NCBI GenBank assembly: GCA_900312665.1
Contig: ONZQ02000004.1
Coordinates: 62,001-126,000, forward strand
DNA length: 64,000 nucleotides
Source of the DNA: Cephalotrichum gorgonifer
Lineage: Eukaryota; Ascomycota; Sordariomycetes; Microascales; Microascaceae
Reading direction: 5' to 3'
The notes beneath the pieces were generated by a model. The model did not search any database. It saw nothing but the letters and a program-made list of their open reading frames with translations, and was not told the DNA's origin. The position numbers and the translations under genes were made by a program. Every line of letters starts with the position of its first letter. The stretch's first letter is position 1. Shown piece by piece: positions 44,301 through 57,150 of the stretch.

Positions 44301-46432
44301 GCATGAATCTGCTCCTGCTTGCTTGACCTAACGGGGGCGAGGCCGTCGATCTCGTCGAAGAAGATGATACTCGGCTGCGTGCGCCGGGCCTCCTCGAAGA
44401 GCAGCCGCAGCTGCTTCTCAGCCTCACCAACCCATTTGCTCAGGGCGTCGGCACCCTTACGCATGTAAAACGAGATCTTCTTGCCATTGGAGCTGACCGA
44501 GTTCGCCAAGGCCCTGGCTAGAAGGGTCTTTCCCGTCCCAGGAGGTCCATGAAACAGGACGCCACGAGGGGGCGTGACGTGGAATTTCATGAAGAGCTCG
44601 GGGTAGAGGAGTGGCAATTGAACCATTTCTTTGAGCTTGTCGATGTGCCCCTGCATGCCACCGACCTGGTCGAAGTTTACGCTCAAGTCTACGCCCAGGG
44701 GGTCCGCGTCTGCAAGTGCCTTCTGGTTTTTGACCTTCCCCACGTTCGGAGTCGCACCGACGCCGCCGTGTCCATCAGCGTTGGCGAGTCCTCCGCCGGC
44801 GCCCATTAGCCCCGCCGGGGCCGCAGACGTGGGTGTCATCCCAACATTGCCGGCAACGTTCGAGCGCGTCACCATCTCATCGTCGCTAGAGTCTGAATCA
44901 ACGCCTCCGGTTGCGCCCGTGCCCCAAGGACCGTTGAGGAGGGAGCCGCCGCCGCCGCCACCGAAAGGCCCGTAGGCAGTATTGAGGGGTCGCTCCCAGC
45001 CCTGGCCGGCCCCACCACGGGCACCACGGCGGCGAGCAGGGGTCGGGGCTGGATCTTCCGGTTCATCCTCCTCGATATTCGCCGCGGTAAGGGGTGGCAT
45101 GAAGTAGCTGACGGGCTTGGCTGTGGCACGGCGCCTCTTGGGCTCCTGGTAAATTATGGCAGGGGATCGTCGTCTCCTGCGAGACCGCGAGTCTTCGCGT
45201 AGTTCATCCAGCTCTTCTGCCAACTCGTCCTGATCAAGCTCGACCTCGTCGGCCGAGCCATCGGCCGGCTCGGTGGTTCTTGTCGACCTTCGTCTGTTGT
45301 GGCCAGTACGGCGGCTTCTGGGCGTTGGGCTCCCGTACTCGCCGTCGCCATCATCGTCGTTCCCGGCGGCAAGTTCGGCGGCAGATTCTTCGGCTTCCGA
45401 CTCATCACCAGGCTCAAAATCACTGCTCGGTTCCTGGGCTGACTTTTGGCGGCGAGTTAGGCGACGGGGCTTCGGGGTGGCTTCCGCGTCAGCGTCGGGT
45501 GCTTCGGTTTCCGCGGCGGCGGAATGTTTCCGGCGGGAGGATCTTGTCCGCGTCACTGGACCATCGTCGTCATCATCACCCTCAGCATCAGCATCAGCGT
45601 CTACGGCTGGAGGGTCGCCCCCATCAACCTTCTCTCCATCGCCGGCCTCGGCTGTACCCGCACTATCAACCTTGGTCTCATCGACGGCTTCGGGCTGGCT
45701 GTCTGGTCCATCGTCTCCCTGGGCCTGCGCTGATTCCGCCTCGCCATGGTTACTGTCCTCTTCCTGCGTAGCTTCGGGGATGGGGTCGGGGGGGCGCTTT
45801 AGGCCCTTCATGGCTCGGGATGTCCTGGTGGCCCTTGCGGCAGTTTCAGGACTAACACTCCTAGAGCCGCGTGTAGGCACCGCGTGGTTTCCAGAGTTCG
45901 ATAGCTCAACAAATTCTTCTGGGGCCTCCTCAGTCCGAGCTCGCGTAGATCGCCGAGTTCCAAGAGCAGCTTGGGTAGCCTGGCGACCTTTCTGGGGAAC
46001 CTTGAGGCGAATTATTTTCGAATCACGACCCTTCTTGGCGGGGCTTTTGGAAGAATCTTCGTCATTGTCGTCGTCGTCATCGTCATCGTCGTCAGCGCTA
46101 CTCTCCGCGTAGCTTATTTGTTTCCGGGTAGCCTTTCGACCTCGACGACCAGAGGGGTTGACGACTTCTTCATCTTCATCTTCGCTGTCATCGTGTTCGT
46201 CGTCAAGAGAAACCTCACTCTGGCTGTCCGATAGTTCATCATCATCATCGATATCAGAGCCGGCGTACCGAGACTTTCTCCGTGTCGCCGCAGGACCTCT
46301 TCTGTTGTTTTTCTGACGAGACCGTTTCCCGGTTGGGCGGGATCCACCATCATCCGGGTTGAAGTCTACGTCCTCCGGATCGGACTGGTTCGGATCGAAG
46401 TCCTCAATCCCTCTCTTGCGTTTGCTAGCCAT
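41380..46432 (-). CDS. YTA7: YTA7/ATAD2-type AAA ATPase with bromodomain
   Basis: Three exons, 43535-46432, 43187-43462 and 41380-43116, give 1636 residues. Introns are 72 and 70 nt, with GTAAGT and GTATGT donors and phase-0 junctions. Residues 1-460 are a long acidic and basic low-complexity region with many Asp/Glu runs. A Gly-rich linker follows. The first AAA module starts near 585: Walker A GPPGTGKT (629-636), Walker B IIFFDEIDG (689-697), and the Arg-finger region RRPGRFDRE (747-755). The second, degenerate AAA module lacks Walker A (MGQAYIASALLHHLEG in its place) and spans exons 1 and 2. A bromodomain-like fold follows (LLNILKVQLQPIMDQINRKY ... RPKDFLFDIKTLAKDS), then a poorly conserved tail. 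Yta7, Abo1 and ATAD2 are nuclear hexameric ATPases that bind histone H3 tails and act in nucleosome assembly and histone gene control. Without the exon junctions this locus looks like two genes; both junctions fit exactly. Confidence 0.96.
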
Positions 46433-48630
46433 ATCGACGAGATGGCTGTGGCAGTTCCGGCGCGTGGAGGTCGGGAAGTCGGTGACCTAACGAAGTGTCC
46501 GAGGGGGGTTGTGCGTAGAGAGGGACAGGCTTAGCAGAGGTGATTTATGTTAGCCTAACCAACAACATCAATCCGGTACATAGGAAGTAGCGCAGCTTCT
46601 GGATGCTTGGGCGTCCGCGGACGATCGCATGTAAGGTACATGGAGGTGGGGGGGTTCGGAATAGATGCGTCCCGACGCGACCTGATGAGGGACAAGTAAC
46701 ACAACTCTTGTGCGAGAAAAACTGCGCCAGGAGTGCCGTTGGGGATGTGGACGAAAGGAGAAGCGCGAATGCGCATGCAACTAGAATGCTGCACTGATGA
46801 AATCGACCGTCTTACCTTTGCTGTTATGGCTGAAAATGCATTGAAGATGGTCGCTGGGACGGGGGGTGGTCCGTCGCAGCGTCGGGGCAGGAGCGACGGC
46901 TTGGAGCTCGGTATCAAAGGAAGCGCGGTTCTGACGGGAAACGAATGGCCAGTAAGGTAAGTCGGGTAACACGGCGGATTCAGTCGACTTCCATAGCTGC
47001 GAGTTTGAAGGCCGACGTTGATATTTTTGCCCTGCGCATGTGGCTTGTCGCGCGTCGTCGGAAGTTCTCCCGCGCCGCCATGCTGCCTTCGTTGGTCAGC
47101 ACCAGCAGACCGAAAAGCGCTGGAGCAGGGGGCTCGCAGCCAATTGGCTGGGAGGGACAATCACGTGAAACAAGTGGCCCAAGCGCCGGCATCGCGATAA
47201 CGCTATGAGCGCGATTTGATGTGCGCGTGGAGCCTCAATTGACCAAGCAAGGTCCAAAACGCGAGTCGCCTTATTACTTTCCCATGCCTCACCCCACATC
47301 CCATGGTCATTAGCATGACCAACGGCAATGAAATACATGAATATCCTGGCCGTCTGGGAATTACGTTTCGAGGGACGGAAGGGCCAATGTATCCCCGGAG
47401 ATAGAAGCCGTGGGCCACAAGTCAATCACCGACAAGTCTAGTTTACGCGACTGCGAACAAATCCTAAACTCAGGAGTGCATTTTTGAAGAAAGCGTATGT
47501 CAACCCTTGAGTTCGGCGTCATGGTCTACCGTCCAGTCCCTGGCTTCCGGGTCAGCCCTACGAGCAACCAGGAACGAGTACTTGTACCTTTGTACCTTTG
47601 CACAAGAGGTTCGAGCATGATGGTGCTAACATCTTTAAGGGAGCACAACCTCGTATTCAAGGCAGCAATGTTGCCAAGCCTTGGCGGGCCTCAGGAGTGC
47701 CGCGTGGCTTTGGCCCGTCCTAGACTTGTCAAAAAAACGAGGCCCAGCTATTAGTTGCTAATCCTTATCTCCAGCCCCGCCACCAACTCGAACGAGAAGT
47801 CCCCGCGTGAAGGTATATACGAAGACTCATTGGTCTGCATGCTGCCCCCGAGGATAGAGGACGTGTACAGGCATGGAGCAAATCCCTCAAGTGAAATGGG
47901 GTGCTGTGTATTGTCTGTCCCGGAACCGGTTGTGAGAATAGCGAGGCTCACTTTATTCTGGCCGCATCACTTCGTGCCAGACCCTCGTCACAAGTAGGCA
48001 TGTGCTTGTACCCAAACCAAACAGGGACACCGAAGCATGCCGCCCCCGGGGCTAGGAGACCATGATAAGGCTTTCCTGGAACTGATGGTCTTCCAAGGTG
48101 GGCTGGCGAGATTCGCAGCCACATGATCAAACATGACTCGATCTTCAGTTCCGGTTCTGCCCAACACCCATGGCCCCCATGACCGATAGATGGGGCGCTT
48201 CCCCACTGATCGCCCCGGACCAGAATAGCGCCTCCATTCTCCTTCCCCGCCTCCCCATCCGAGGACCCGTCGCCAAGATGGTCCAGGACATCAGGCTGTG
48301 GTACAAGTAAGGCCCTATTCTGGAAAGTCGGTCTAGAAGCTCCACAGAACGATCTTAGTGCAGGCTGACTGCAGGATTTAGGCCCTGAGGCTGTTGACCC
48401 TGAGGGGGGGTCCTGTCCAATCCCATGCGCCTCCAATCATACCCCTGCAGTCGCGGGCGGGGATTAATGAATCGGTCACCCCGAATGGCCCGTTAGTGCA
48501 TTCGTCATACCTTGGAATAGTGATATTCCATGTCAGGAAGTCCTTCGTAGTACGCGGCCACGTCGCCCCGGGCCTCAATTGCAGGACAAGGGCTGTCGGC
48601 TCTCCTGCCGGAGCCTCGCCCGGCCTCGTC

Positions 48631-48638
48631 TATATAAG
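48631..48638 (+). promoter_or_regulatory. TATA box candidate, distal, small gene
   Basis: TATATAAG about 270 bases upstream of the ATG at 48907. Two candidates exist, so start site choice is open. Confidence 0.35.
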
Positions 48639-48758
48639 CTCAGTCGTATCGATGTGATATACGGCCCTTCTTCTGTTCTCTCCCTGCATTACCCAAGTGA
48701 TCTTGCTCTCATCTGCTCATACTTATAACCTATTCGTCAATCCACCCATCCCCGTGGG

Positions 48759-48766
48759 TATAAATA
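48759..48766 (+). promoter_or_regulatory. TATA box candidate, proximal, small gene
   Basis: TATAAATA about 140 bases upstream of the ATG, followed by a CT-rich stretch (TTTCTTTCTACC) that would lie at the transcription start. Confidence 0.5.
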
Positions 48767-48906
48767 TTTACTTTCTTTCTACCTTCACCTCGCACTCGTC
48801 GTACGTACGCGCATCCAGTGTGCGAACTCGGGAGTTCAACTAAACAAACTCGGTTCCCAACTTTACGGAGTTGTTCCTCGGTCCTTTCCCCCAACTAAAT
48901 ATTCTA

Positions 48907-49332
48907 ATGGACTCTTCCCAACTGGCACTTGGGCGGTCTGAGTCCAGGAGATCCCTCGAATCGTCTCACTCCGGAAGGGGCAGGGTAAGCTCATATCTTC
49001 CTCCTCTTCCCTTTCCATAGGCACCCTGCCATATCCACCAAATGCTCCGGTGCGAAAGAAGGAAACAGGTCCACAGCCGTTGCTGACAATATTTTCTCTA
49101 GTCACGAACCAGGGGCTCCAGCTTCAGCGTCAGCTCAGATGCCACGACGCTCGTGTCTCAGCCAATATCTTCAACACCTGCTCGAAAGGCCCCCCCGTCG
49201 CCTAACATGAACGTATACACAACTTGCGGCCGCCACACCGACCAATTCCTATTTGGTGGACCGTCACTAGGCGATATTGCCCGCTCGCTCCTGGGTCGCA
49301 ACCGCTCAGACCGAGAGGACGGCCGACAATGA
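48907..49332 (+). CDS. Small two-exon gene, protein of unknown function with CGRH...LFGG core
   Basis: Exons 48907-48984 and 49102-49332 encode 102 residues. The 117-nt intron has a GTAAGC donor, a TGCTGAC branch site and a CTAG acceptor, and the junction is phase 0. The first 60 residues are Ser/Arg/Thr-rich and probably disordered (MDSSQLALGRSESRRSLESS). The C-terminal part is compact: NMNVYTTCGRHTDQFLFGG, then PSLGDIARSLLGRNRS and a stop. Two TATA boxes and a CT-rich leader lie upstream. From memory, short fungal proteins of unknown function share a Y-x-x-CGRH-x4-LFGG-type core, but I cannot check this. There are no signal peptide and no membrane segment. The single Cys plus His could suggest metal binding, with weak support. 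Neither exon alone is long enough to stand out as an open frame. Confidence 0.68.
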
Positions 49333-52300
49333 CGTCTTCGTTGACGACTCTCCCGACACGACAATCTTGGCGAGGGGGGAACACTCAACCGCCCCTCTCT
49401 TCGCCCGGTCATTTTCCTACGACCACCTCTTTTTCCTGGCTGGCTCAGTCTTCAACCGCCTACCGTCCTAACCAAAGGCGGCTTTGTTTCTTTCTTTTTC
49501 CTTTTCCTTGCCCCAGGGGGGTAGCGAACCTGGGGTTCCTTTCGCAATTTAAATTGTGTTACAGCTCAGTGGATATGGACAGTGGAGGGGAGGGTAGAAA
49601 CGACTTATACCCAGATAACTCATGTTTGTACGAGGATGGCTTATGATGACGATATGAGATTTACATTGCTTCGGCGTCTTCTGAATATAACATTGCTGCC
49701 GTTTCGGCACATTTTATCATCTTACTCCTCTTCCTTTTCTGGCTCCTTCCTTTCCAGATGCCCGAAACAATATTGTATGATTATTGTTTGCTCCTGGCGC
49801 CCCAAATGTGTGCCAATGCTCCATGAGCCAGACGAACCGTAGTAGTCCAAGCAGATAATTCCAAAGGGTTCACCCCCCCCCGGGTTCAAAGAATAGAGGA
49901 TGGAAGCGCCAAGACACAATGGCCAGCACCAATAGTACCAGACGGCCGCCTCTACCCCCCAGCCTGGTCCCGCCCACCTCTGCTCTACTGACCTCGACCC
50001 TAGCGCCGCTAAGTGTAGTCTTCGACGCGGAAGTCGACGGGTGTCACCCCTGACGACTGAGATGGCTTCCTAGTCGGGGCCTAAGGTGATCTGGAACCTC
50101 CCACGCGTGTATTTGATGTTATCCGAGGAGAACCCATGCCAGTTGGAAGGCCCGAGGTTGGCACCATAACCGAACGGATGTTAGTCACATGGCCGGCCAG
50201 TGGAAGAGGACTCGTGTAGGTGACGGTACGGTAGATGAGGGAGGAAGCCACACCTATGCCCGGAATGTTAATGGGATAGCGGTGCATCATTCCTTGGGAA
50301 ATTACTGGCCTTGTAGGGGTGGAGAAATCCAATTGCCAACTTTGTGACTTGTAGGAGAGAGTCTGTCGACGGATGGGATCTCCCGGGTCCACAATATAAT
50401 ACTGGATTCCGCACAAGAGCCACCCCCGGCCGCCCTCGCCTCCATCCTCCCGGTTTTAACCCCCCGCTTCCCGCCTCTGGATAGCAGTCAAACAAGTAAG
50501 AGGATAATCCCGTGGATACGAGGCGGGCCGAAGGTCACACCAGCACAGAGCCGTGAAAAAAAGGAAGCCCGGGACTGGGACTTCCATATGTATGGCCGGT
50601 GGCAACTATAGCTGAGTATTGCCACAGCAGTCGGCGGCACCTCCGCCCCGTTAGCCTCGGCGTGGACGAAAGGACATATCCTTCCCGGGGGCGAATACAT
50701 GATGAGCCGCACACGCCGCACATGAACACCGGCTAGCTACTGAGAGCACGTACCGGACGCCGAGCGCGCGGAATGCGAAATTGTTGCACGTCGGGGTTCG
50801 GGAGGTGTTATGCCCTGATTAACGGGTACCAAACTGTATTACCCTGGCCTCGAACTTTTGGATCCGGCGAGTAGGGTTTCCGAGTGGGCCCATCGGGGGG
50901 TACAAGGGAAGCCTAGATCTCGATCGGAGGCGCAGTGGCTTGCGCTTCGACGCAAACAACCCTCGAGCGCCTCCCTGATCTCTGCATCACCAAACACCAG
51001 TAAGGCCCTCCATCTCAAGAATGACGCCCCCGAAGGCATGGCAACAGTGCCGCACGCCATGGAGGTGCTCCGGGGGGGGTGCCTAGGGCTACACGGACAA
51101 GAAAGACAACCATGGGAGAGAGGTGGGACGAGAGATGGATCGAGGTCACTCCCACGGTCCCATTCAAGGTACTACACAACCAGCGCAAGAAACGCCGTGG
51201 AACGAGCTTGTTTTTCCCTTTTCTCTCCGCTTAGGAAGAAGCAAAATCTACCGGCGAGGCATCGGAGGCACCCCCTACCCCCGCCGATATTACCCAGCTC
51301 GTACACGTACTCGTCCCACCCTACAGGCGGCCGACGGGCGACCGTCGTTGCCCTACAGGCCATGGCATGACAACATCTCCAGAGGTGATACCGGAGGAGG
51401 AGGAGGAGAACGGGAGACCACCCCCTAATCGGGGCTTCGATCACCGGGACGGGACCGGGCATCGTGCCGGCCGACGTGCTCGCCCGCGCGGAGGGGCCGG
51501 CGTTCCTTTCGCCTCCGAGTCGGGTGACAAGATGCCGCTGCACCAAATGCTAGGTTTCGACAGGCTATATATGTGGGAGGAGAGGGCTAATGCTCGTAAG
51601 TGGAATAATTAGGTCCTATCATTGCTTTCGGCAGGGTGACATCGCATGCATGCGAACGGGGATGGAGGGGTCGAGATCTGGAAACATGTTTGCTTGCTTG
51701 GGAGAGGACGGAGATAGGACGGAGACGGAGAGAAGGTATGCACGAGTATTGCTGTGACCTGTGGGATGGCGTCATGCCCAAGTGAAAAAAAAAAGCTGGT
51801 GCATACGAGGCCGCGCAACGCACACGATACGACCACGACGGTGGGGGGGGCATGGGTGGGGGAGAGGGTATGTAGGGAAAGGTGAACGATCTCGGTTTCT
51901 TGGTTCTTGCAAGCGGGCATCCAACGATCTAAGGGGTACATCTGTTCTGCGGCCGATAAGACCACAGATGATGCTGGACCTCCTGCCTCACTCATAAAAG
52001 TTCTCGCATATCTCGCCTCTTTCTTCTCTCCTGCCTCTTCCCTTGACCCCACCGCTACCTCTGCGCGTATCCCGCAAGGATGCCCAACCTCTCTTAGTCT
52101 CGTGCCCTTATTGTTAATATAGGTGCAGCCATGGTAGGACAGGCTTGGACCTAGTTACCCACCTGAACGGTTTCTCGGTCTCCAGTGCTTTCCGCGTCGA
52201 GCAAGGGTGGAGCGCTCCCTTTCCACCCCTCCCTCCAAGATATATACGAGCAACGTCGGCTGTCCCTGATACTCGCGACCTTTTCTTGTTCCTGTTTCTT

Positions 52301-55300
52301 ACCCTCTTCCCTGGGTGCAAACAGGGTCCGAGTAGGGTCCTGTGCACCGAAGCACGCGAACAGTCCTTGAAGCCAGAAGTCGGGAGCCGGATCAAGGGCA
52401 GTGGCATGGACGGAAGGTGGCAGCCGCTGTACTTGTACCCTGGTCCTTGGCGGTGGGGTCGATACCGTGAATTTCTCGTCTTTCTCATCCAGTTTCGATT
52501 ACGAGCAGAGTAGTATATTCCATTCCTTTAGTCCCGAGGGGAGGGGAACGGGGAAACGCTACTTCCCTGCCCCTTCCCCCCTTCTCTCCCCCCTTCTGTT
52601 TCTCTCCCGCGCTCCCCCGCGCCGGGTTCAAGTAGTATTATTAGTGGACACGGGATGTGCCTGTCCCAGAGAGGTCTGGCTCCTCAAGTAGCTCCGATAA
52701 CTGGGTGGTTCGGGGTTCGATTATTCGCGATACCCGTGCAAGGATGATGCATGACAGAGATTGAATGCATGACGTTGGAGATTTGAAAACTCCAGCCTGT
52801 AACCGTGGAAGTGGGCTAAACCCCCTAGCCCGCCCCGGTCGATGAACCTCGTGCCCGCACCCAACTTTTATTACGAGCACGAGAATAACCAGAGCATACA
52901 AGAACGCGTGTCGGCTAGTCTGCTGTCTGTCTTACACCAAAAGTTGCCGGACTCTCGACCTTCCGACTAAGCGAAATCTCCACGCAGCTAGTACGCGTTT
53001 TCATGGGGTGATCGAAGAAAAAAAGGAAGGAAAAAAGAAGAAAAGAAAGGAAAGGAAAAGAAAAGAAAGGGGGAGTAAGTCGAGCCGGACGTGGGTCACT
53101 TGCCTGATTTATGAGTGGGGTGTTATACGAACCGTGTGCGAGGTGAGACTCGCCACATTCTTGCAGTCTGTCTCTCTCTCTCCTTTTTTTTCTTCTCCTT
53201 TTCTTGCTCGCATCACGCGCCTGTGCTGGGGTACGCCAGTGTGAGGACTCACTCACCCACTCACTTGTATCGTGTAGGTATTCCGTGCTGCAGGCCTCGG
53301 CCTTCTGAGGTTGGGCTAAAACCGACAATGGGGCGCGGAGTTCGGCAAGCAAGGGCTGAGGTGGTACAAGTACGAGTTGGCGGACACGCCACGCCTCCGT
53401 TCAAGGTTCTACGTTCAAAGCCCAATATATCGGAAGGCGTTGTGGAGCGAGACATCATGTGCCCGGCTTGTCGAGTCGAGTCGAGTGTCGAGCCAATGTT
53501 GAGTGGCTCGATCGAAGAACGCAGGCGATCTGGGGAAGGCTTGAGTCAATTCCATGAACAGGGATGGATGCCGTCCTGTACTAGTACTAGTACACTGGTA
53601 CAGTTACAAACTTGGGATGACGGCTCCACCCACCTTACTCCGTACATGGGAACACTTGACATTGCAAGGGCGGAATTGCATGCGGTATGTCTGAAACGCC
53701 GGCGGATGCGAGCACATAGGTGGGGACATTACAATGTAAGGCCGCTCGCTGACCGGCTTCCCCAGAACTCCCCGGCCTGAGATTGAGAGAAGGAGCCGCC
53801 CCGAGAGTACAAGTAAGAGATAATAAAGGCACATGAGCAAAAGAAAGGAGGTGGCATTTTGACTTTTAGATGCCTTCATGTCTCTCCGATATTGCCCATG
53901 CCCACGGAGTATAATACCCGTACTGGTACGTTTTGTTCTGATATACAAGCAAAAGTATACTTGGGACTATCACGCGCCCAGTATAGTACCTCACCTCCCC
54001 TCCCGACAGAATGTTCGTACTCGTACTCGTAATATTACCCTGCACTTGCGATGCAAGTATTTGTCGTGCAGATACCTACAGAAGGGTAGGAATAAACAAG
54101 GAAAACGAAAAAGAAAGGCTAGGGCGAAACGAAACGAAACAAAATACTCGGACATAAAAAAATAAAGCAAGATCTTGTCACCGCCTGTCCTTGTATCACC
54201 TTGGACGGGGATCCTTATCCATGGACAACGCGACTTGGAGAACAGATTTGAACATACGTATGACAGTACGAATGCCCTGGGCTTTATGGATACTCGCTTC
54301 CAGAGTACTTTGGCACACCCCGTTCAGGCCGCGGCCCATGGATGACCATCTCCGCCGACGAGAGGGGCGACTGACCGCCAATTGGGTGAGAAACAAGAAT
54401 ATGACGAGTTTTGTTTTTGATCAGCCTGTGTGGGTGGTAGTTGTGGGTGGAGGTGTGGAAGTCTCCTGGTGTTCCGTTCCATTGGTTTGGCGCCTCTCTC
54501 CCGTATACTTGAACAAAAGTGTCCGTATTACGAGCACATAAGCTTTTGTTCTCCACCCACTCCGTCCTCCATCTCTATGGTCTTCTTGTAATACTCGTGT
54601 AAGTACTTGTACAAGTACCTAGTCTCGCAAGCCTGTGCCTGTTGATCATCGTCATCCCCCTTTTCCCCTTCTTCTACTAACCGTGTCGTATCAACCGCCC
54701 CCGCCCTGGGACACCACCGAGACCTCCTGCCTGTCTGGAACCGGCATTGGTACCGGAATCGGCACCGGCACCTGCTGCCGAGAGAGCGCGCAGGCGCCTG
54801 TCGGTCTCCTTGCCTCCTATCAGCTAACAGCCAGTAGTTTGGGCTGTGCATTTCGAAGGGCAAGAAGAGCATGTTTCCGGTCCAATAGAGGCCCTTGCCT
54901 CTCTTGTTCGGGCCCCAACGTTGTTTTCTGTCAACCAGTAGGATCAAAAGCAGGATTACAAGCAGGATTGGTTATATGATTATCGGTGGTATGATGCAGG
55001 GTTGTGCATTTTCTCCCTTGAACCTGCATCTCTTGCGAGATTGTTGCCTCGTTCGCCGGGATGGATTGGGCAAGAGGGGCCGCTTCTTCAACCTTGTACA
55101 AGTACAGGGTACGACGGGCTCGAGGAGAGTAAGTAACTCCGTTCGGCCCTTACCTAACCCCACCACCCATCACCCTGCACCTGCGCCTGCACCTGCACCT
55201 CTGCACCCGGGCGGCCGGCCATCTCAACACGGTAGAACCTGGCCAGCCTGCGTGGTTCCTTCCCCATTTTGACCTCCACCTTCCACCTCCACCTCCATCG

Positions 55301-57150
55301 ATCCTGCCGTGAGGAGGAGGCGGAGGCGGGGGGAGATGGTACCGAGAAACGCACTAGACGCCAAAAAAAGTTAAAATAACGTTACTTACACTTCCCGTCG
55401 CGGTGCTTAAGTGAGAAAGGGCTCACTCTGGTGGTGCCATCCGCCCGGGCTTTGCCAGGGCGGCTGTTTCTTCTTCTTGTTCTATATTGCGACTCATACC
55501 TGTCAGCAATGGTTTACACGTAGTATCGATTCGTCGACCTATAATGCACATGGATTTAGACAGGCGTCAGGAGTCAAATCACGGAATGAGGCGCTGGCTC
55601 AATGTCGACTCGAATGCCCCGGACCGCATCTGGTGCGATCGGCGCTACGAGTATACTCGAGCTCTGGTTCTCAATTTAAGCGGCGCCGAATCCAGCAGCT
55701 GTCTCTACAGGTTGTACAGGTGTGAGTACAAGTTCAAGTATCATGCCACCGTCGCTATGCGGGTTACAACCCCAGCTACTAAAGTAGCTCGACTCGTATT
55801 GCGGGCACGTATTACTTGTATTACTCGTACGAGCCAGCGTGGAGACAGAGAGAAGCCTTACAAGTCAGAGATGTTAGCTCTGGGCAGGGATGCTGCAAGG
55901 CGCAAAAGCACCGAAGACTACTCTGTACTCGTAAATATTAGTGGACACTGACAGAAGGCGCGACGCTGTCCAACGATGTCATCGCGTCCCTCCTTTTATT
56001 TTTATTTTTGTTTTCTTCCGCCCCACCCAAGGGCCAGACTAGCGGCTCGGAGCCTGCATGGCTTGTACGATACGAGGAGGGATTCATGTGGGTGGAGAGC
56101 GGACATGAGGACACTAAACCAATACAGGTAAGCTCGCCGTTGAATTTACGCGTGCAGGTACAGGTACTTGTATCGATACGGGCCTGGTGCGAGTAAAGTC
56201 CCCGTTTGGGTTTGTTCTTGTTCTTGGAGGTGTACCAGCAATGGTGTCCCTGTTTGCTCCAAGTCCCATGTTCTATCGAACCCACGAGAATGTGAAGGTA
56301 TCATCGTAACCGTACCTGTTGTATTCGTATGCTCGTCCAAGGTTGAAATTGTATGGAGCAAGAGCTTTGGCATGCTTGTAGAGCCAACCCATCTCCTGCA
56401 AGTATACTCCAAGGCCATCCACCAGTGGTGGCCCGTCAGAATGTGGAACCGTGGTCTACCGGGGGACTAGCATGCGCCACAACTCGGTTTAGCGTGCACG
56501 TTCCTGAAGTATTTCGGCGTGGTTTGATGTTCCTGAACTCGCCCAGCAGCTGCATAGGATCCCCGACGCGTTGAGGTCGAGCTCGCCCTCGGCACTGGTA
56601 GTAATAATAATAGATGACCACCGCCTAACATCTAGCCCACCCCAAGGCCCGACCAACTCGGAGCCATACTTGTGCGCCGTAACATCATCCCATGCGAACG
56701 CTCAATATGAAGTATCTTACGGTTTGGGGAATACGGAGTGGGCGTGTAGCGCCTGAGTCGTCTGACGGACACGCATCACAATTGCGGGTGCTTTGAAACC
56801 TCTCGGTCAGCCCTGGCGGAGCCTTCCACCCGTACCATACGAGAAGTCAGGTAATATTATGGAGTACGAGTAATACTCTTAGGACTCAGTACTGGGCTCC
56901 TAGTTGGACTCTACTCAAAAACCACACTGGCTGGACGGTGGCGACTAGAGCGGACATGGACTTGGACCAATCCTGCAAGCACATATACAAGGATAATACA
57001 AGGATACCACATGCCTGTGCTAAAGTATTACCCCGTAACCTGGCATATTCCGTATAATGTGTAATAATAGATGGATGTCCAGTACAGACTATCCTACTTG
57101 TAATTCTTGCAGGTGGAAGCGGGCCCGGCTCCGTTCCTTCCCCATACAGT
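49333..57150. other. Second gene-poor region
   Basis: About 7.8 kb with no gene I can support. It contains AG- and CT-rich tracts (53010-53070 and 53165-53210), a (GGCACC)-like tandem near 54735, a (CACCTG)-like tandem near 55165-55200, and several TACTCGTA copies (54018-54031, 55819, 55924, 56864). Open frames up to 221 codons (53115-53780) start at non-ATG codons or lack any domain. The last part shades into the BNI4 leader. Confidence 0.5.

Larger units (their letters stand above)
46433..48906. other. Divergent intergenic region between YTA7 and the small gene
   Basis: About 2.5 kb with no convincing gene. The part next to 48907 is promoter-like, with two TATA boxes and a CT-rich leader. 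Short open frames (up to about 200 codons at 46555-47160, -) show no domain. Confidence 0.5.

Noticed and set aside
50858..51370. 170-codon open frame
   Set aside because: Initiates at a non-ATG codon and has no domain or splice structure.
53115..53780. 221-codon open frame
   Set aside because: Begins at a GTG codon, crosses CT-rich simple sequence and has no family features.
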